Shown here piece by piece: positions 44,998 to 53,355 of a DNA stretch of 64,000 bases; the first letter of the stretch is position 1; each line of letters opens with the position of its first letter. Source of the stretch: Mycolicibacterium litorale. GTDB taxonomy: Bacteria; Actinomycetota; Actinomycetes; Mycobacteriales; Mycobacteriaceae. The translations under genes and the position numbers were made by a program. The DNA is taken from assembly GCA_002007745.1 (NCBI GenBank), contig CP019882.1:434001-498000 (forward strand), read 5' to 3'. Under the pieces are notes generated by a model that had not been told where the DNA came from, made no database searches, and saw only the letters and a list, made by a program, of their open reading frames with translations.

Positions 44998-45149
44998 TGG
45001 CCGCCGCTGATATGACGTGGTGCCCACGCTGCCAACAGTTGTTCGCCGACACCGACAACACGGGAGTGTGCCCGGCCGGGCACGAAACCCGGGACATCGA
45101 CGACGACGAAGTGGAGCAGCTCGAACACCTACGCGGGGTGACCTGGTGA
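44997..45149 (+). CDS. Small zinc-ribbon protein
   Basis: A 50-residue protein not longer than a single metal knuckle: WCPRCQQLFADTDNTGVCPA supplies CxxC and a third Cys with a following His (GHET), and the tail is acidic (DIDDDEVEQLEHL). Its ATG overlaps the preceding TGA and its TGA overlaps the helicase-methyltransferase GTG (GTGA). Confidence 0.6.
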   Translation: MAAADMTWCPRCQQLFADTDNTGVCPAGHETRDIDDDEVEQLEHLRGVTW

Positions 45150-47692
45150 TTCTGACGGACCACGCGAAGCCGTACCCAGAGTTTCTGGCCGACAAGGTGC
45201 GGTTTGATTCCTCGTTCGGATTCGATGTCGACCCGGCCGCGATCAATCCGATACTGCAGCCGCACCAGCGGGACATCGTTGCGTGGGCGATCGCCGGCGG
45301 TCGGCGCGCGATCTTCGCCAGCTTCGGCCTCGGGAAGAGCGTGATGCAGCTGGAGATTCTGCGGCTGACGATCCTCGCGCACAACCGGTCGTGCGGCGCG
45401 GGTGGGCCGGGGACCGGCTTGATTGTGTGCCCGCTCGGTGTCCGTCACGAGTTCGTGCGTGACGCGAAGATGCTTGGCGTCGAGGTGAAGTTCATCCGTT
45501 CTCATCTCGAATGCTTGGAGCCGGGGCCGCCGTACCCGGTGATCTACCTGACGAACTACGAGTCGGTGCGTGAGGGCAAGGTCGATCCGACGTGGTTCAC
45601 CGCCGTGGCGCTCGATGAGGCCAGTGTTCTGCGGTCGTTCGGGTCGAAGACCTACCAGACGTTCCTACCTCTGTTCGATGGGGTGCCGTACCGGTTCGTC
45701 GCGACCGCAACTCCGTCACCGAACCGGTATAAGGAGCTGATCCACTACGCCGGGTTCCTCGGCATCATGGATACCGGGCAAGCGCTCACCAGGTTCTTTC
45801 AGCGGGACTCCACGAAGGCCAACAACCTCACTCTCTACCCACATAAGCAGCGGGAGTTCTGGTTGTGGCTGAACACGTGGGCGGTGTTCGCGCAGAGACC
45901 ATCTGACCTGGGTCACTCCGACGACGGCTACGAGCTGCCCGAGCTGGATGTCCGCTGGCATGAGATCGACGTCGATCACAGCACCGCACCCGCCGACCGC
46001 GACGGCCAGGGCCAGCTGTTCCGCGGCGGGCCGATGTCCACCGTCGACGCCGCCCGGGAAAAGCGCGATACCTTGCCTGCTCGGGTCGCGAAGGCCTGCG
46101 AGATCGTCGCCGAATCACCCGGCGACCATTTCATCCTGTGGCACGACCTGGAGGACGAACGCCGCGCACTGAAAGCCTCCATCCCTGAAGCGGTGGAGGT
46201 GTACGGCACCCTCGATCTGGAGGAGCGAGAGCAGCGGGTCATCGACTTCGCCGACGGCCGCCACCGCATCCTGGCCACCAAACCATCACTGTCCGGGTCG
46301 GGCTGCAACTTCCAACGGCACTGCCACCGGGCGGTATTCGTCGGTGTCGGGTTCTCGTTCAATGACTTCATCCAATCCATACACCGCCTGCAACGGTTCC
46401 AGCAGACCGAGCGGGTCCGCATCGACATCATCTACGCCGAATCCGAGCGGGAAGTGGTGCGCACCCTGCAACGCAAGTGGGCTGAACATCGGGAGCTGAC
46501 CACCACCATGGCCGAGATCATCCGCGAATACGGGCTCCAGCCGACCGCGATCGCCGAAGCCCTGCAACGTTCTATCGGCGTCGACCGCATCGAAGCCACT
46601 GGCCAGGGCTGGACTGCTGCGAACAACGACTGCGTGAATGAGACCGAAGCGATGGACAGCGGCTCGGTGGACCTGATCGTGACGAGCATCCCGTTCGCGA
46701 ACCACTACGAATACACCCCGTCTTACAACGACTTTGGGCACACCGACGACAACCAGCATTTCTGGGCGCAAATGGACTACCTCACCCCACAATTGTTGCG
46801 GATCCTCGCACCCGGGCGGATCTACGCCTGCCACGTCAAGGACCGGATCCTGTTCGGCAACGTCACCGGCGCCGGCGTCCCCACCGTCTCCCCGTTCCAC
46901 GCCGAAGCGATCTTTCACGCACAACGCCACGGCTTCGACTACCTCGGCATGATCACCGTCGTCACCGATGTGGTGCGGGAGAACAACCAGACGTATCGGC
47001 TGGGCTGGTCGGAGCAGTGCAAGGACGGCACAAAGATGGGTGTCGGGTCGCCGGAATACGTTCTGCTATTTCACAAGCCGCAGTCCGATCGGTCTAAGGG
47101 CTACGCCGACACCCCGGTGGTCAAGAGCAAAGAGGGCTACACACGGGCCCGCTGGCAGGTCGATGCGCACGCGTTCTGGCGGTCCTCCGGTGACCGGCTG
47201 CTGACCACCGACGAGCTGGCCAAGCTCCCACCAGATCAGCTATCGAGAGTTTTCACCGAGCACACCCTGCGCCAGGTGTACGACTACGAATCCCATGTCC
47301 GCATCGGGGAAGCTCTCGACGGCCGCGGCGCGCTCCCGGCCACGTTCATGACGCTCGCGCCCGGATCGTGGTCCGACGAGGTGTGGCACGACGTCAACCG
47401 CATGCTGACTCTGAACACGACGCAATCCCAACGGGCGCAACAGATGCACGTCTGCCCGCTGCAGTTCGACATCGTCGACCGCATCATCACCCGGTACTCG
47501 AATCCCGGCGAGCTGGTATTCGATCCGTTCGCCGGCTTGATGACCGTTCCAGTGCGAGCGCTGAAGCTGGGTCGCCGCGGCCGTGGAGTGGAGCTTAACA
47601 CCGGCTACTACCTCGACGGTGTGAAGTATCTTGAAGCTGAGGAACGCCGCCACGACATGCCCTCCCTGTTCGCAGTGGAGGCCGCATCGTGA
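45146..47692 (+). CDS. Snf2-type helicase / DNA methyltransferase fusion
   Basis: An 848-residue two-part enzyme. The N-terminal helicase-like half has QPHQRDIVAWAIAGGRRAIF, P-loop SFGLGKS (about residue 60), a Walker-B variant ALDEASVL (about 155), FVATATPSPNRY, and a second lobe ending at FIQSIHRLQRFQQTERVRI. The C-terminal half is a beta-class N-methyltransferase: motif IV TSIPFANHYEY (about 512, a TSPPY variant) precedes motif I VFDPFAGLMTVPVRA (about 790). Such fusions occur in phages and may protect DNA from restriction, as with DarB. GTG 45146 overlaps the previous stop. Confidence 0.85.
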   Translation: MILTDHAKPYPEFLADKVRFDSSFGFDVDPAAINPILQPHQRDIVAWAIAGGRRAIFASFGLGKSVMQLEILRLTILAHNRSCGAGGPGTGLIVCPLGVRHEFVRDAKMLGVEVKFIRSHLECLEPGPPYPVIYLTNYESVREGKVDPTWFTAVALDEASVLRSFGSKTYQTFLPLFDGVPYRFVATATPSPNRYKELIHYAGFLGIMDTGQALTRFFQRDSTKANNLTLYPHKQREFWLWLNTWAVFAQRPSDLGHSDDGYELPELDVRWHEIDVDHSTAPADRDGQGQLFRGGPMSTVDAAREKRDTLPARVAKACEIVAESPGDHFILWHDLEDERRALKASIPEAVEVYGTLDLEEREQRVIDFADGRHRILATKPSLSGSGCNFQRHCHRAVFVGVGFSFNDFIQSIHRLQRFQQTERVRIDIIYAESEREVVRTLQRKWAEHRELTTTMAEIIREYGLQPTAIAEALQRSIGVDRIEATGQGWTAANNDCVNETEAMDSGSVDLIVTSIPFANHYEYTPSYNDFGHTDDNQHFWAQMDYLTPQLLRILAPGRIYACHVKDRILFGNVTGAGVPTVSPFHAEAIFHAQRHGFDYLGMITVVTDVVRENNQTYRLGWSEQCKDGTKMGVGSPEYVLLFHKPQSDRSKGYADTPVVKSKEGYTRARWQVDAHAFWRSSGDRLLTTDELAKLPPDQLSRVFTEHTLRQVYDYESHVRIGEALDGRGALPATFMTLAPGSWSDEVWHDVNRMLTLNTTQSQRAQQMHVCPLQFDIVDRIITRYSNPGELVFDPFAGLMTVPVRALKLGRRGRGVELNTGYYLDGVKYLEAEERRHDMPSLFAVEAAS

Positions 47693-48156
47693 AGGCCCTA
47701 ACGATCCAGCAACCCTGGGCCTGGGCTGTCGCCATCGGCGCCAAGCGGATCGAGAACCGCACCCAGCAGTGGCGTTACCGCGGGCCGCTGGCAATCCACG
47801 CCGGTCAGCGGATCTCGGAGCGCGGTATGGCCGACGACCGTATCTGGCGGGCGTTGAGTCACTTTCAGCGCGACCACGGAGGCGCCCCGGTGAGCTTGCC
47901 CGGGCAGCTCGTCTACGGCGCGATCCTCGGCACCGTCGAGCTCGTCGACTGCCACCCCGACGCCGGCTGCTGCAAGCCGTGGGGTGAGTCGGCCTACGTC
48001 GAGCACGGCGGCCGGGAACGCCGCCGGATCACCCACCTGGTGCTGGAGAACCCGCGACTGCTGGCTGAGCCGATCCCGTGCAGCGGCCTGCTCGGGCTGT
48101 GGACCCCGCCGGCCGACGTGCAGGCCGAAATCGAGCGACAGGAGACGGGCCAGTGA
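47689..48156 (+). CDS. ASCH-domain protein
   Basis: A 155-residue PUA-like ASCH domain protein. KALTIQQPWAWAVAIGAKRI followed by ENRTQQWRYRGPLAIHAG is the diagnostic N-terminus. GAILGTVELVDCH and CSGLLGLWTPP complete the fold. ASCH domains bind RNA or modified nucleotides. It follows the methyltransferase fusion by GTGA overlap, so a link to DNA or RNA modification is plausible but unproven. Confidence 0.82.
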   Translation: MKALTIQQPWAWAVAIGAKRIENRTQQWRYRGPLAIHAGQRISERGMADDRIWRALSHFQRDHGGAPVSLPGQLVYGAILGTVELVDCHPDAGCCKPWGESAYVEHGGRERRRITHLVLENPRLLAEPIPCSGLLGLWTPPADVQAEIERQETGQ

Positions 48157-48698
48157 GCGATCGCAGCGGCATCGAAGCCGAGTCGACCGCGTTGGCTTAT
48201 CTGGCCGGTGTCATCGACGCCGACGGGTACGTGACCGCAACCCGGTCAACACATGCTGGCCGGCAGTACTTCGGCGCGCAGATCGGCATCACGGGTAGCG
48301 ATCGAGCACCGCACGACCTCGCGGCCCAGATTTTCGGCGGCAACGTCACCTCGCATCAACCGAACCGGCTCCGAGCGCACCACCGTGTCCAATTCCATTG
48401 GCAGCGAGGCGGTAGCGGGGCGGTGCCGATCATCCTCGCGGTGCTGCCGTACCTGCGGATCAAGGCCGACCGGGCGCGACTGGTGCTGGAGCTGCAGGAG
48501 CAGGTCGACTGGATCCGCGCTGCCCGAGGTGATGACGATCCGTTCCCGTGGATGCCGGCCGGCTATGACCCGAATCCGTCGCTGAGCGCGTTGGTAGACG
48601 ACATCCGCGCCTGCAACGCCCGATCTAACCGGCTGCTCGACGGCCGCACCTGGGACGAATACCCCGACCAAACAACCCGATTGGAGATCACTCGATGA
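48153..48698 (+). CDS. LAGLIDADG-type homing endonuclease-like protein
   Basis: A 181-residue protein. ALAYLAGVIDADGYVTATRS (about 12-31) is a clear LAGLIDADG motif, followed by FGAQIGITGSDRAPHDLAAQ and IILAVLPYLRIKADRARLV, the alpha-beta-beta pattern of that family. With one motif it should act as a homodimer, cutting or binding a long DNA site. It is free-standing, with no intein or intron around it. GTG start overlaps the ASCH stop. Confidence 0.8.
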   Translation: MSDRSGIEAESTALAYLAGVIDADGYVTATRSTHAGRQYFGAQIGITGSDRAPHDLAAQIFGGNVTSHQPNRLRAHHRVQFHWQRGGSGAVPIILAVLPYLRIKADRARLVLELQEQVDWIRAARGDDDPFPWMPAGYDPNPSLSALVDDIRACNARSNRLLDGRTWDEYPDQTTRLEITR

Positions 48699-49633
48699 GA
48701 CTGTGGACCCACACAATCCAGGAATCCCCGCGCGGCAAGATGATCTGGTACCCGCGATGGTTCTTCAAGCTCTATGTCGGCCCCGACGACCACGACCGTG
48801 CCATCGTCGGCGGTCACGTCGAGTTCGTGCTCTCGAAGCCGACATCCGAGTTCGGTATCAACTTCGAGGTCGGCACGCGGGGATCTGAGACACCGTTCGA
48901 CGGTTACCTGAAGATCGCTGGCACCACCCTGTACTGGGGCCTGGAAGCTGGCGGCGATCTGGCCACCAACATCACCCAGTTCTGGTTCAACCGGCTACCG
49001 AATCGCCTACGCAGCCGTGATTGCCTGATCGGACCCGGCCAGCCGGAAACCTGCGACTGCCCACCGTGGAATCCCGGCGCGACAACCAAGCGGCACATCG
49101 GCCGCAATGGCGAGTGGTGTGACTTCATCTACGAGGGAAGGCGATTCCAGATCCGCACCAGTGACGGTCGACTCTGGCTGGAACTCTGGACCCGCAAGAA
49201 CGGCTGGAAACGCGGCGAGTTCGCACCCTGGCGCTCGCGGAGCATCAAGCTCAACCCACTCGACATCCTGTTCGGCGACAAACGCTACTGGTACGAAGAT
49301 TCCGAAGTCGCCCGCATCCTGATCGACATGCCGGAGGCGGTCTACCCGGTCAAGGCCACGCTCCAACGCCAGCGATATGGCCGGCCGAAGCTGCCCAAGC
49401 GACACGTGCTGTCCTGGACAGTCGACGTCGATGCTCACGAGTGCAAAGGCATCCCGAATAGCGTGGACCGCTCGGGCGGGTGGAAGGGCGATCGCGTCTA
49501 CGGCTTCGGCGTCAATCTCAAGGAAAGCCGCCGGGACTGGCAGATCGACGCCAAGGCCGCGATCGAAGCACGAATCCTCAAAGATCGCGCGGACTCCGGG
49601 TTCCGTAAGCCCGACCCGATCGAGGCGGACTGA
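48695..49633 (+). CDS. Hypothetical phage protein
   Basis: A 312-residue soluble protein, Trp-rich and mainly beta (MIWYPRWFFKLYVG, FDGYLKIAGTTLYWGLEAGG, FQIRTSDGRLWLELWTRKNG). It contains CDCPPW and a C-terminal helix. No domain is recognised. It is tightly packed between the LAGLIDADG gene (ATGA) and a zinc protein (TGATG) and appears to be a full-length, well-preserved gene. Confidence 0.68.
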   Translation: MRLWTHTIQESPRGKMIWYPRWFFKLYVGPDDHDRAIVGGHVEFVLSKPTSEFGINFEVGTRGSETPFDGYLKIAGTTLYWGLEAGGDLATNITQFWFNRLPNRLRSRDCLIGPGQPETCDCPPWNPGATTKRHIGRNGEWCDFIYEGRRFQIRTSDGRLWLELWTRKNGWKRGEFAPWRSRSIKLNPLDILFGDKRYWYEDSEVARILIDMPEAVYPVKATLQRQRYGRPKLPKRHVLSWTVDVDAHECKGIPNSVDRSGGWKGDRVYGFGVNLKESRRDWQIDAKAAIEARILKDRADSGFRKPDPIEAD

Positions 49634-50094
49634 TGCAACAGCCGCAATTGCCCCCCGACGTAGACACCGACGCGCTTGACGCCGGCATCGAGCTGATCGG
49701 CCGCGCCGGCGCCAAAGCCTTCGAGATCGGCTACGTCAACGAGAACGTCCCGGTGGAGGAGGCCGGCTGGTACGCACACGCACAGTGGGGCGGGCACCGC
49801 ATCATGGCGGACAACCGCGCGGGACCGGTCGAGGCGGTAGAAGCGTTGGCCCGCAAGGTGCTTAACGGATCGCTCTGCACGCATTGCGGGAAGCCGATTT
49901 CACTGTCGGGAAACCGTGAGGGCATCTGCCGGTGGACCCGCCGCGGTGACTCGTGGGTGCGGGGTTGCGTCAAAGAGTTCGCCGAGCACGACCGCAGCCA
50001 GAAGCGGGTCCGGGCGACGCTCGCCCGCGAGGGCGCCATTCCCGTCGACCCCGCCCTCCTGGGGCGGCCGTTCACCGCGAAGGACCGGAAATGA
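49633..50094 (+). CDS. Phage zinc-finger-like protein
   Basis: A 153-residue protein. The N-terminal half (GIELIGRAGAKAFEIGYVNE, AGWYAHAQWGGHRIMADN) precedes LCTHCGKPISLSGNREGICR, a probable zinc ribbon, and a basic helix (EHDRSQKRVRATLAREG). Such proteins are frequent in mycobacteriophage right arms; function unknown. The stop overlaps the next ATG. Confidence 0.65.
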   Translation: MQQPQLPPDVDTDALDAGIELIGRAGAKAFEIGYVNENVPVEEAGWYAHAQWGGHRIMADNRAGPVEAVEALARKVLNGSLCTHCGKPISLSGNREGICRWTRRGDSWVRGCVKEFAEHDRSQKRVRATLAREGAIPVDPALLGRPFTAKDRK

Positions 50095-50564
50095 TCGGCT
50101 GCCGCTGCGACCGCTGCGGCACAACGGTCCGTACCCATGAAGACCACGTCGACCCCGGCCACCGCTTCACCTTCACCGACGTGGTCGGCCACGAACACGA
50201 CTTCTGCTCGGTGCCCTGCCTGATCGCGTACACCGTCGAATACGGCTGCTACAAGCCACCAGCCGACGGGGTGGTTGATGCCGAGATCCATTGCGGATCT
50301 GTGTCTCCGCAGTCAGGCTCGGACTGCAAGTTCACCGTCGACCACCCCGGCACCCACGTGTCCCACCGCGGCGAGGAGTGGGCCGACCGCACCGCGCGGG
50401 GTGAGTCGCATGGCAGGGCGAAGCTGACCGAGGCCGATGTACGGGCGATCCGGGCTGCTGCCAGGGATGGCGAGACGTACCGATCGATCGCAGGACGGTT
50501 TGGTATCAACCGATTCACGGTGGGAACTATTGTGCGCCGCGAGAAGTGGAGTCACGTCGCATGA
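50091..50564 (+). CDS. Zinc-ribbon plus HTH DNA-binding protein
   Basis: A 157-residue protein. CRCDRCGTTVRTHEDHVD and FCSVPCLIAYTVEYGC suggest metal binding at the N-terminus. The C-terminus KLTEADVRAIRAAARDGETY then SIAGRFGINRFTVGTIVRRE is the resolvase-type HTH often seen at the end of homing endonucleases. No nuclease catalytic motif is visible. It may be a DNA-binding protein derived from such an element. Confidence 0.68.
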   Translation: MIGCRCDRCGTTVRTHEDHVDPGHRFTFTDVVGHEHDFCSVPCLIAYTVEYGCYKPPADGVVDAEIHCGSVSPQSGSDCKFTVDHPGTHVSHRGEEWADRTARGESHGRAKLTEADVRAIRAAARDGETYRSIAGRFGINRFTVGTIVRREKWSHVA

Positions 50565-50926
50565 CGGATTTCCTGAGCCTGGCCGATGTGCTGGCGAAAC
50601 ATTACCGCCGTCTCGACCCGAATCACCCGGCGTACGGCGCATGTGGGGGTTGCGGATTCGACCCTGACGTCACGCCAGGAACGACGACCTTTGCTCAGCA
50701 CCAGGCTGCGATGTGGCGTGAGGCGTGCACCATCACGACGGTTGAAGAGTTGGACGCGCTGCCGAGCGGCGTCGAGGTGCGCTCGGTGAACGGGCCGTGG
50801 CTCAAGAACGACCGGTTCTACCCTGATGAGCCGTGGTGGCCGGCGGGCGGCGAGATCTCGGAGGCGTCGTCTGAGGTTGGGTTGCCGGCGCGGCTCACCC
50901 ACCACCCGGATTGGCCGCAGCCGTGA
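50561..50926 (+). CDS. Phage protein with ITTVEELDALPSG module
   Basis: A 121-residue protein. It has a CGGCGF element near residue 30, FAQHQAAMWREACTITTVEE, LDALPSGVEVRSVNG and ends in HHPDWPQP. The ITTVExLDALPSG block and the HPDW ending recur in the protein at 55212-55643, so the two share a module. No named family is recognised. Confidence 0.65.
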   Translation: MTDFLSLADVLAKHYRRLDPNHPAYGACGGCGFDPDVTPGTTTFAQHQAAMWREACTITTVEELDALPSGVEVRSVNGPWLKNDRFYPDEPWWPAGGEISEASSEVGLPARLTHHPDWPQP

Positions 50927-51144
50927 GTGCGCAGGCGCGCGTGACCGCCCGGGAGTTGGTGGACGACCTGGCCGCCATTCGACGCAAGCGCCGCATGTCC
51001 CAGGCGGTGGTGGCCCGCAAGATCGGTATCTCCCAGTCCGGGGTGTCGTCGTTCGAATCCCACCGCGCTGAGCCGCTACTGAGCACTCTGTTGCGGTACG
51101 CCCACGCGGTCGGCGCCGACATCACGTTCGAGGTGCGGCAGTGA
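50923..51144 (+). CDS. Small XRE-family HTH regulator
   Basis: A 73-residue protein that is a single HTH domain (ELVDDLAAIRRKRRMSQAVV, ARKIGISQSGVSSFES, LLRYAHAVGADITFEV). It probably regulates phage genes. GTG 50923 overlaps the preceding TGA; the in-frame start at 50911 is less likely. Confidence 0.75.
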   Translation: MSAQARVTARELVDDLAAIRRKRRMSQAVVARKIGISQSGVSSFESHRAEPLLSTLLRYAHAVGADITFEVRQ

Positions 51145-51337
51145 GCGGGCAGTGCGGGGGGCTGGCGCGTTCCCCACGAATTTCGACGGCGAGCACACCG
51201 TCTGCGACACCTGCGGTCGGACGCTGAAGCTGGACCGTGCCGGCCTGGTTCCCCGCCACAAGCCGACCGGGCCTAAGCCGCCGAAGCTGCTGCCACGCGG
51301 TGAAGCCATCGTCGACGGACGCCGGTGTGGGCGATGA
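51141..51337 (+). pseudogene. Small CxxC phage protein, frame-broken near start
   Basis: GTG 51141 overlaps the upstream stop and reads SGQCGG up to the G run 51156-51161. The protein-like reading then continues one base out of frame as GAFPTNFDGEHTVCDTCGRT, LKLDRAGLVPRHKPTGPK, ending at TGA 51335. Adding one G joins them. An internal GTG at 51152 gives a 61-residue alternative without any frame correction. CDTCG suggests a metal site. Confidence 0.5.
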
Positions 51338-51783
51338 GCGTCGACACGGAGTTACGTGAGATCGCCGAGCGCCAGGCGAGCCGCTACCCCGACTCGCTGA
51401 TCGCCGCGCAGGGGTGGACGCGGGCCGAGTTGGTCGACGCGATCCACCAGCACCTGCGGAACAGCTACGCCCGAAAGCGAGACAGCGGGCAGCTCGAGCG
51501 TGACGAGGACGGCCGAATTCGTTTCAGGGAGCCGCGGCAGCGTTCCCGCCGCCGTGGTGATCGTCGCCGTGGCGGCGACGCTGCCGCGGGTTCGGCGGTG
51601 GGTTGTCCGACGCCGCGGAAGCTCATTTTCCCCACCGAAGCGTCCGCCGAGCTGTTCCTGACCCACGCGGCCTACGAGGGCCGCCGCTACCGCCCGATCC
51701 GCTCCTACCTGTGTCACTGCGGCTCCTGGCATGTCACCAGCCGGCCGGAACGCACCGTCGACCGTGAGGGTGGTGCGTCGTGA
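51334..51783 (+). CDS. Hypothetical phage protein
   Basis: A 149-residue protein. The N-terminal helical part (ELREIAERQASRYPDSLIAA, AELVDAIHQHLRNSYARKRD) and a basic linker (QRSRRRGDRRRGGDAAAGS) precede KLIFPTEASAELFLTHAAYE and CHCGSWHVTSRPE, a small domain with clustered Cys/His. It is tightly linked to the WhiB-like gene (GTGA). Confidence 0.62.
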   Translation: MSVDTELREIAERQASRYPDSLIAAQGWTRAELVDAIHQHLRNSYARKRDSGQLERDEDGRIRFREPRQRSRRRGDRRRGGDAAAGSAVGCPTPRKLIFPTEASAELFLTHAAYEGRRYRPIRSYLCHCGSWHVTSRPERTVDREGGAS

Positions 51784-52211
51784 CGAATTGGCGGCTGCAG
51801 GCCGCGTGCCGATCTCACGACCCCGACCTGTGGTTCCCGGAGCGCGGCGACAAACGCACCAAGGCGGCGGCGCTGCGGATCTGCCGAACCTGCCCGGTGA
51901 TCGCCGCCTGCCGGGATTACGCGTTGCGCACCGGCCAACCGGACGGCATCTGGGGTGGTTTGACGCAGACGCAGCGCACCAAACTCTTGGGCGTGTCATC
52001 GTTCGTGCGCCGCACCTTGCGTGACAGCGAAGACCCCGACCGCCGGCTGAAGCCGTGCGGCACACCCGCAGCCTATGAGCGGCATCGCCGCCGGCGGGAA
52101 CCGATCTGCGACCCATGCCGCAAGGCCAACACCCGACGCCACATCGAGGCGCAGAAGCAACGCCGAGCCCGCGATGCACGGCCCGCGAGTACACAGCAGG
52201 AGACGTCATGA
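51780..52211 (+). CDS. Phage WhiB-like iron-sulfur regulator
   Basis: A 143-residue WhiB-family protein. The four cluster ligands are Cys in QAACRSHD, and the three in CRTCPVIAACRDYAL, and the following GIWGGLT is the conserved beta-turn. A second Cys pair (CDPCRKANTRR) and a basic tail follow. Wbl proteins bind [4Fe-4S] and the main sigma factor to tune transcription; phage versions can shut down host Wbl function. GTG start overlapping the previous stop. Confidence 0.9.
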   Translation: MTNWRLQAACRSHDPDLWFPERGDKRTKAAALRICRTCPVIAACRDYALRTGQPDGIWGGLTQTQRTKLLGVSSFVRRTLRDSEDPDRRLKPCGTPAAYERHRRRREPICDPCRKANTRRHIEAQKQRRARDARPASTQQETS

Positions 52212-52426
52212 GTGATCAAAGTGATTCAGAGGACATCGATATGCCTGTTGGTCGCCGGTGGGCCACGAAATCTCAAGTGGCCCAGTACTTGGCCACCAGC
52301 ATCAGCACCGTGGACCGCATGGTTGAGCGCGGCGAGCTGACCGCCTACCCCGTCGGGAAGCGTCTGATTCGGTTCGACCTGAACGAGGTTGACGCCACCG
52401 TGACGGCCGGATCGGAGGCCAACTGA
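52208..52426 (+). CDS. Excisionase/HTH_17-type DNA-binding protein
   Basis: A 72-residue protein. RWATKSQVAQYLATSISTVD, RMVERGELTAYPVGKRLIRF is the winged MerR-like HTH of excisionases and of HTH_17 proteins. It may be Xis or a regulator; location away from any integrase makes Xis uncertain. TGATG overlap with the following gene. Confidence 0.75.
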   Translation: MSDQSDSEDIDMPVGRRWATKSQVAQYLATSISTVDRMVERGELTAYPVGKRLIRFDLNEVDATVTAGSEAN

Positions 52427-53355
52427 TGCCGCACTTCCGTGTTGACGACGCGTTCCACTCGCACCCGAAGGCGCAGCGCGTCGGCGATGAGGCTGTCGGA
52501 TTCTGGGTGCGCGCGGGCAGCTTCTGCATGGCCTACCTGACGGACGGATTCGTGCCGGACTGGTGGGTCAAGAAACAGCCCAAGGGATTAGCGAAGGCGA
52601 AGAAACTTGTCGAGGCGGAGCTGTGGCATGACGGTGCTGAGCGCGACGGCGAGAAGGGTTACCAGTTCCACGAGTTCGTGGGCCCGGGCCGTCAGGACAG
52701 CAAGGAGCAGATCGAGGCCGACCGGAAGGCGTCTCGTGAGCGCAAGGCGAAGTCCCGGGCGTCACAGCGGGAGTCACGCCAGGCGTCACAGGGGGAGTCA
52801 CGCCGTGACACTGCTGGCGGTGCTGACGAAAACGAGCTCGAAACAGGTGTCAAAAACACTAATACAAAGGGCACTACAGACGCGGTACATATGGCACTAC
52901 AAAGCAAAAATGGTGCGCAAAAAAATGGTCACGAAACCAACGGCCAAAATGTCCCCACCAGCGACATCACCAAAATGTCACGCCGTGACTCCCACCGTCC
53001 GTCACAGGGGGAGTCACGGCGAAGTCCCGGGTATACCCAACCCAACCCAACCCATGGAAGTACTTCTGTAGAGACTTCTCATGGAGGGGTTGCGTTAGCA
53101 GACGCGCAAGAAAAACCCCCCTCCCCCCACTGCTCCAGACACCCCAACGGCACCGACAAACCCTGCCACGCCTGCGGAGCCGCCAACGACGCACGCAAAG
53201 CCTGGGACACCGAACAGGCCAACACCGCCGCCGCCCGCCGCCGCGCCTTCTGGACCCAAACCCGCCCCGCCACATGCTGCGACCCCAACGGCATGACCGA
53301 CCTCGGCAACGGCGTCACCCGCTGCCCCAACCACGACTGGAGCGCCCTCGAATGA
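52426..53355 (+). CDS. Phage replication-initiation candidate with internal repeats
   Basis: A 309-residue protein. The N-terminal 90 residues (FRVDDAFHSHPKAQRVGDEA, VGFWVRAGSFCMAYLTDGF) resemble the start of phage replisome-organiser proteins. A long low-complexity middle follows (RERKAKSRASQRESRQASQG, tandem SQGESRR), and the C-terminus is Cys/His-rich (CSRHPNGTDKPCHACGA). Inside the gene lie three 18-bp iteron-like repeats and an AT-rich stretch, as in lambda O, so the origin may be internal. Function is inferred from position and these repeats. Confidence 0.6.
   Translation: MPHFRVDDAFHSHPKAQRVGDEAVGFWVRAGSFCMAYLTDGFVPDWWVKKQPKGLAKAKKLVEAELWHDGAERDGEKGYQFHEFVGPGRQDSKEQIEADRKASRERKAKSRASQRESRQASQGESRRDTAGGADENELETGVKNTNTKGTTDAVHMALQSKNGAQKNGHETNGQNVPTSDITKMSRRDSHRPSQGESRRSPGYTQPNPTHGSTSVETSHGGVALADAQEKPPSPHCSRHPNGTDKPCHACGAANDARKAWDTEQANTAAARRRAFWTQTRPATCCDPNGMTDLGNGVTRCPNHDWSALE
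52761..53018. repeat. Three iteron-like 18-bp repeats flanking an AT-rich stretch
   Basis: GTCACAGCGGGAGTCACG (52761-52778), GTCACAGGGGGAGTCACG (52785-52802) and the same exact sequence at 53001-53018. Between the second and third lies an unusually AT-rich stretch (about 52840-52980, with runs such as CAAAAAAATGG). Together they look like a replication origin placed in the initiator gene. Confidence 0.5.

Noticed and set aside
52208..52426. Firm assignment as Xis
   Set aside because: The winged HTH fits, but the integrase is not in view and many phage regulators share this fold.
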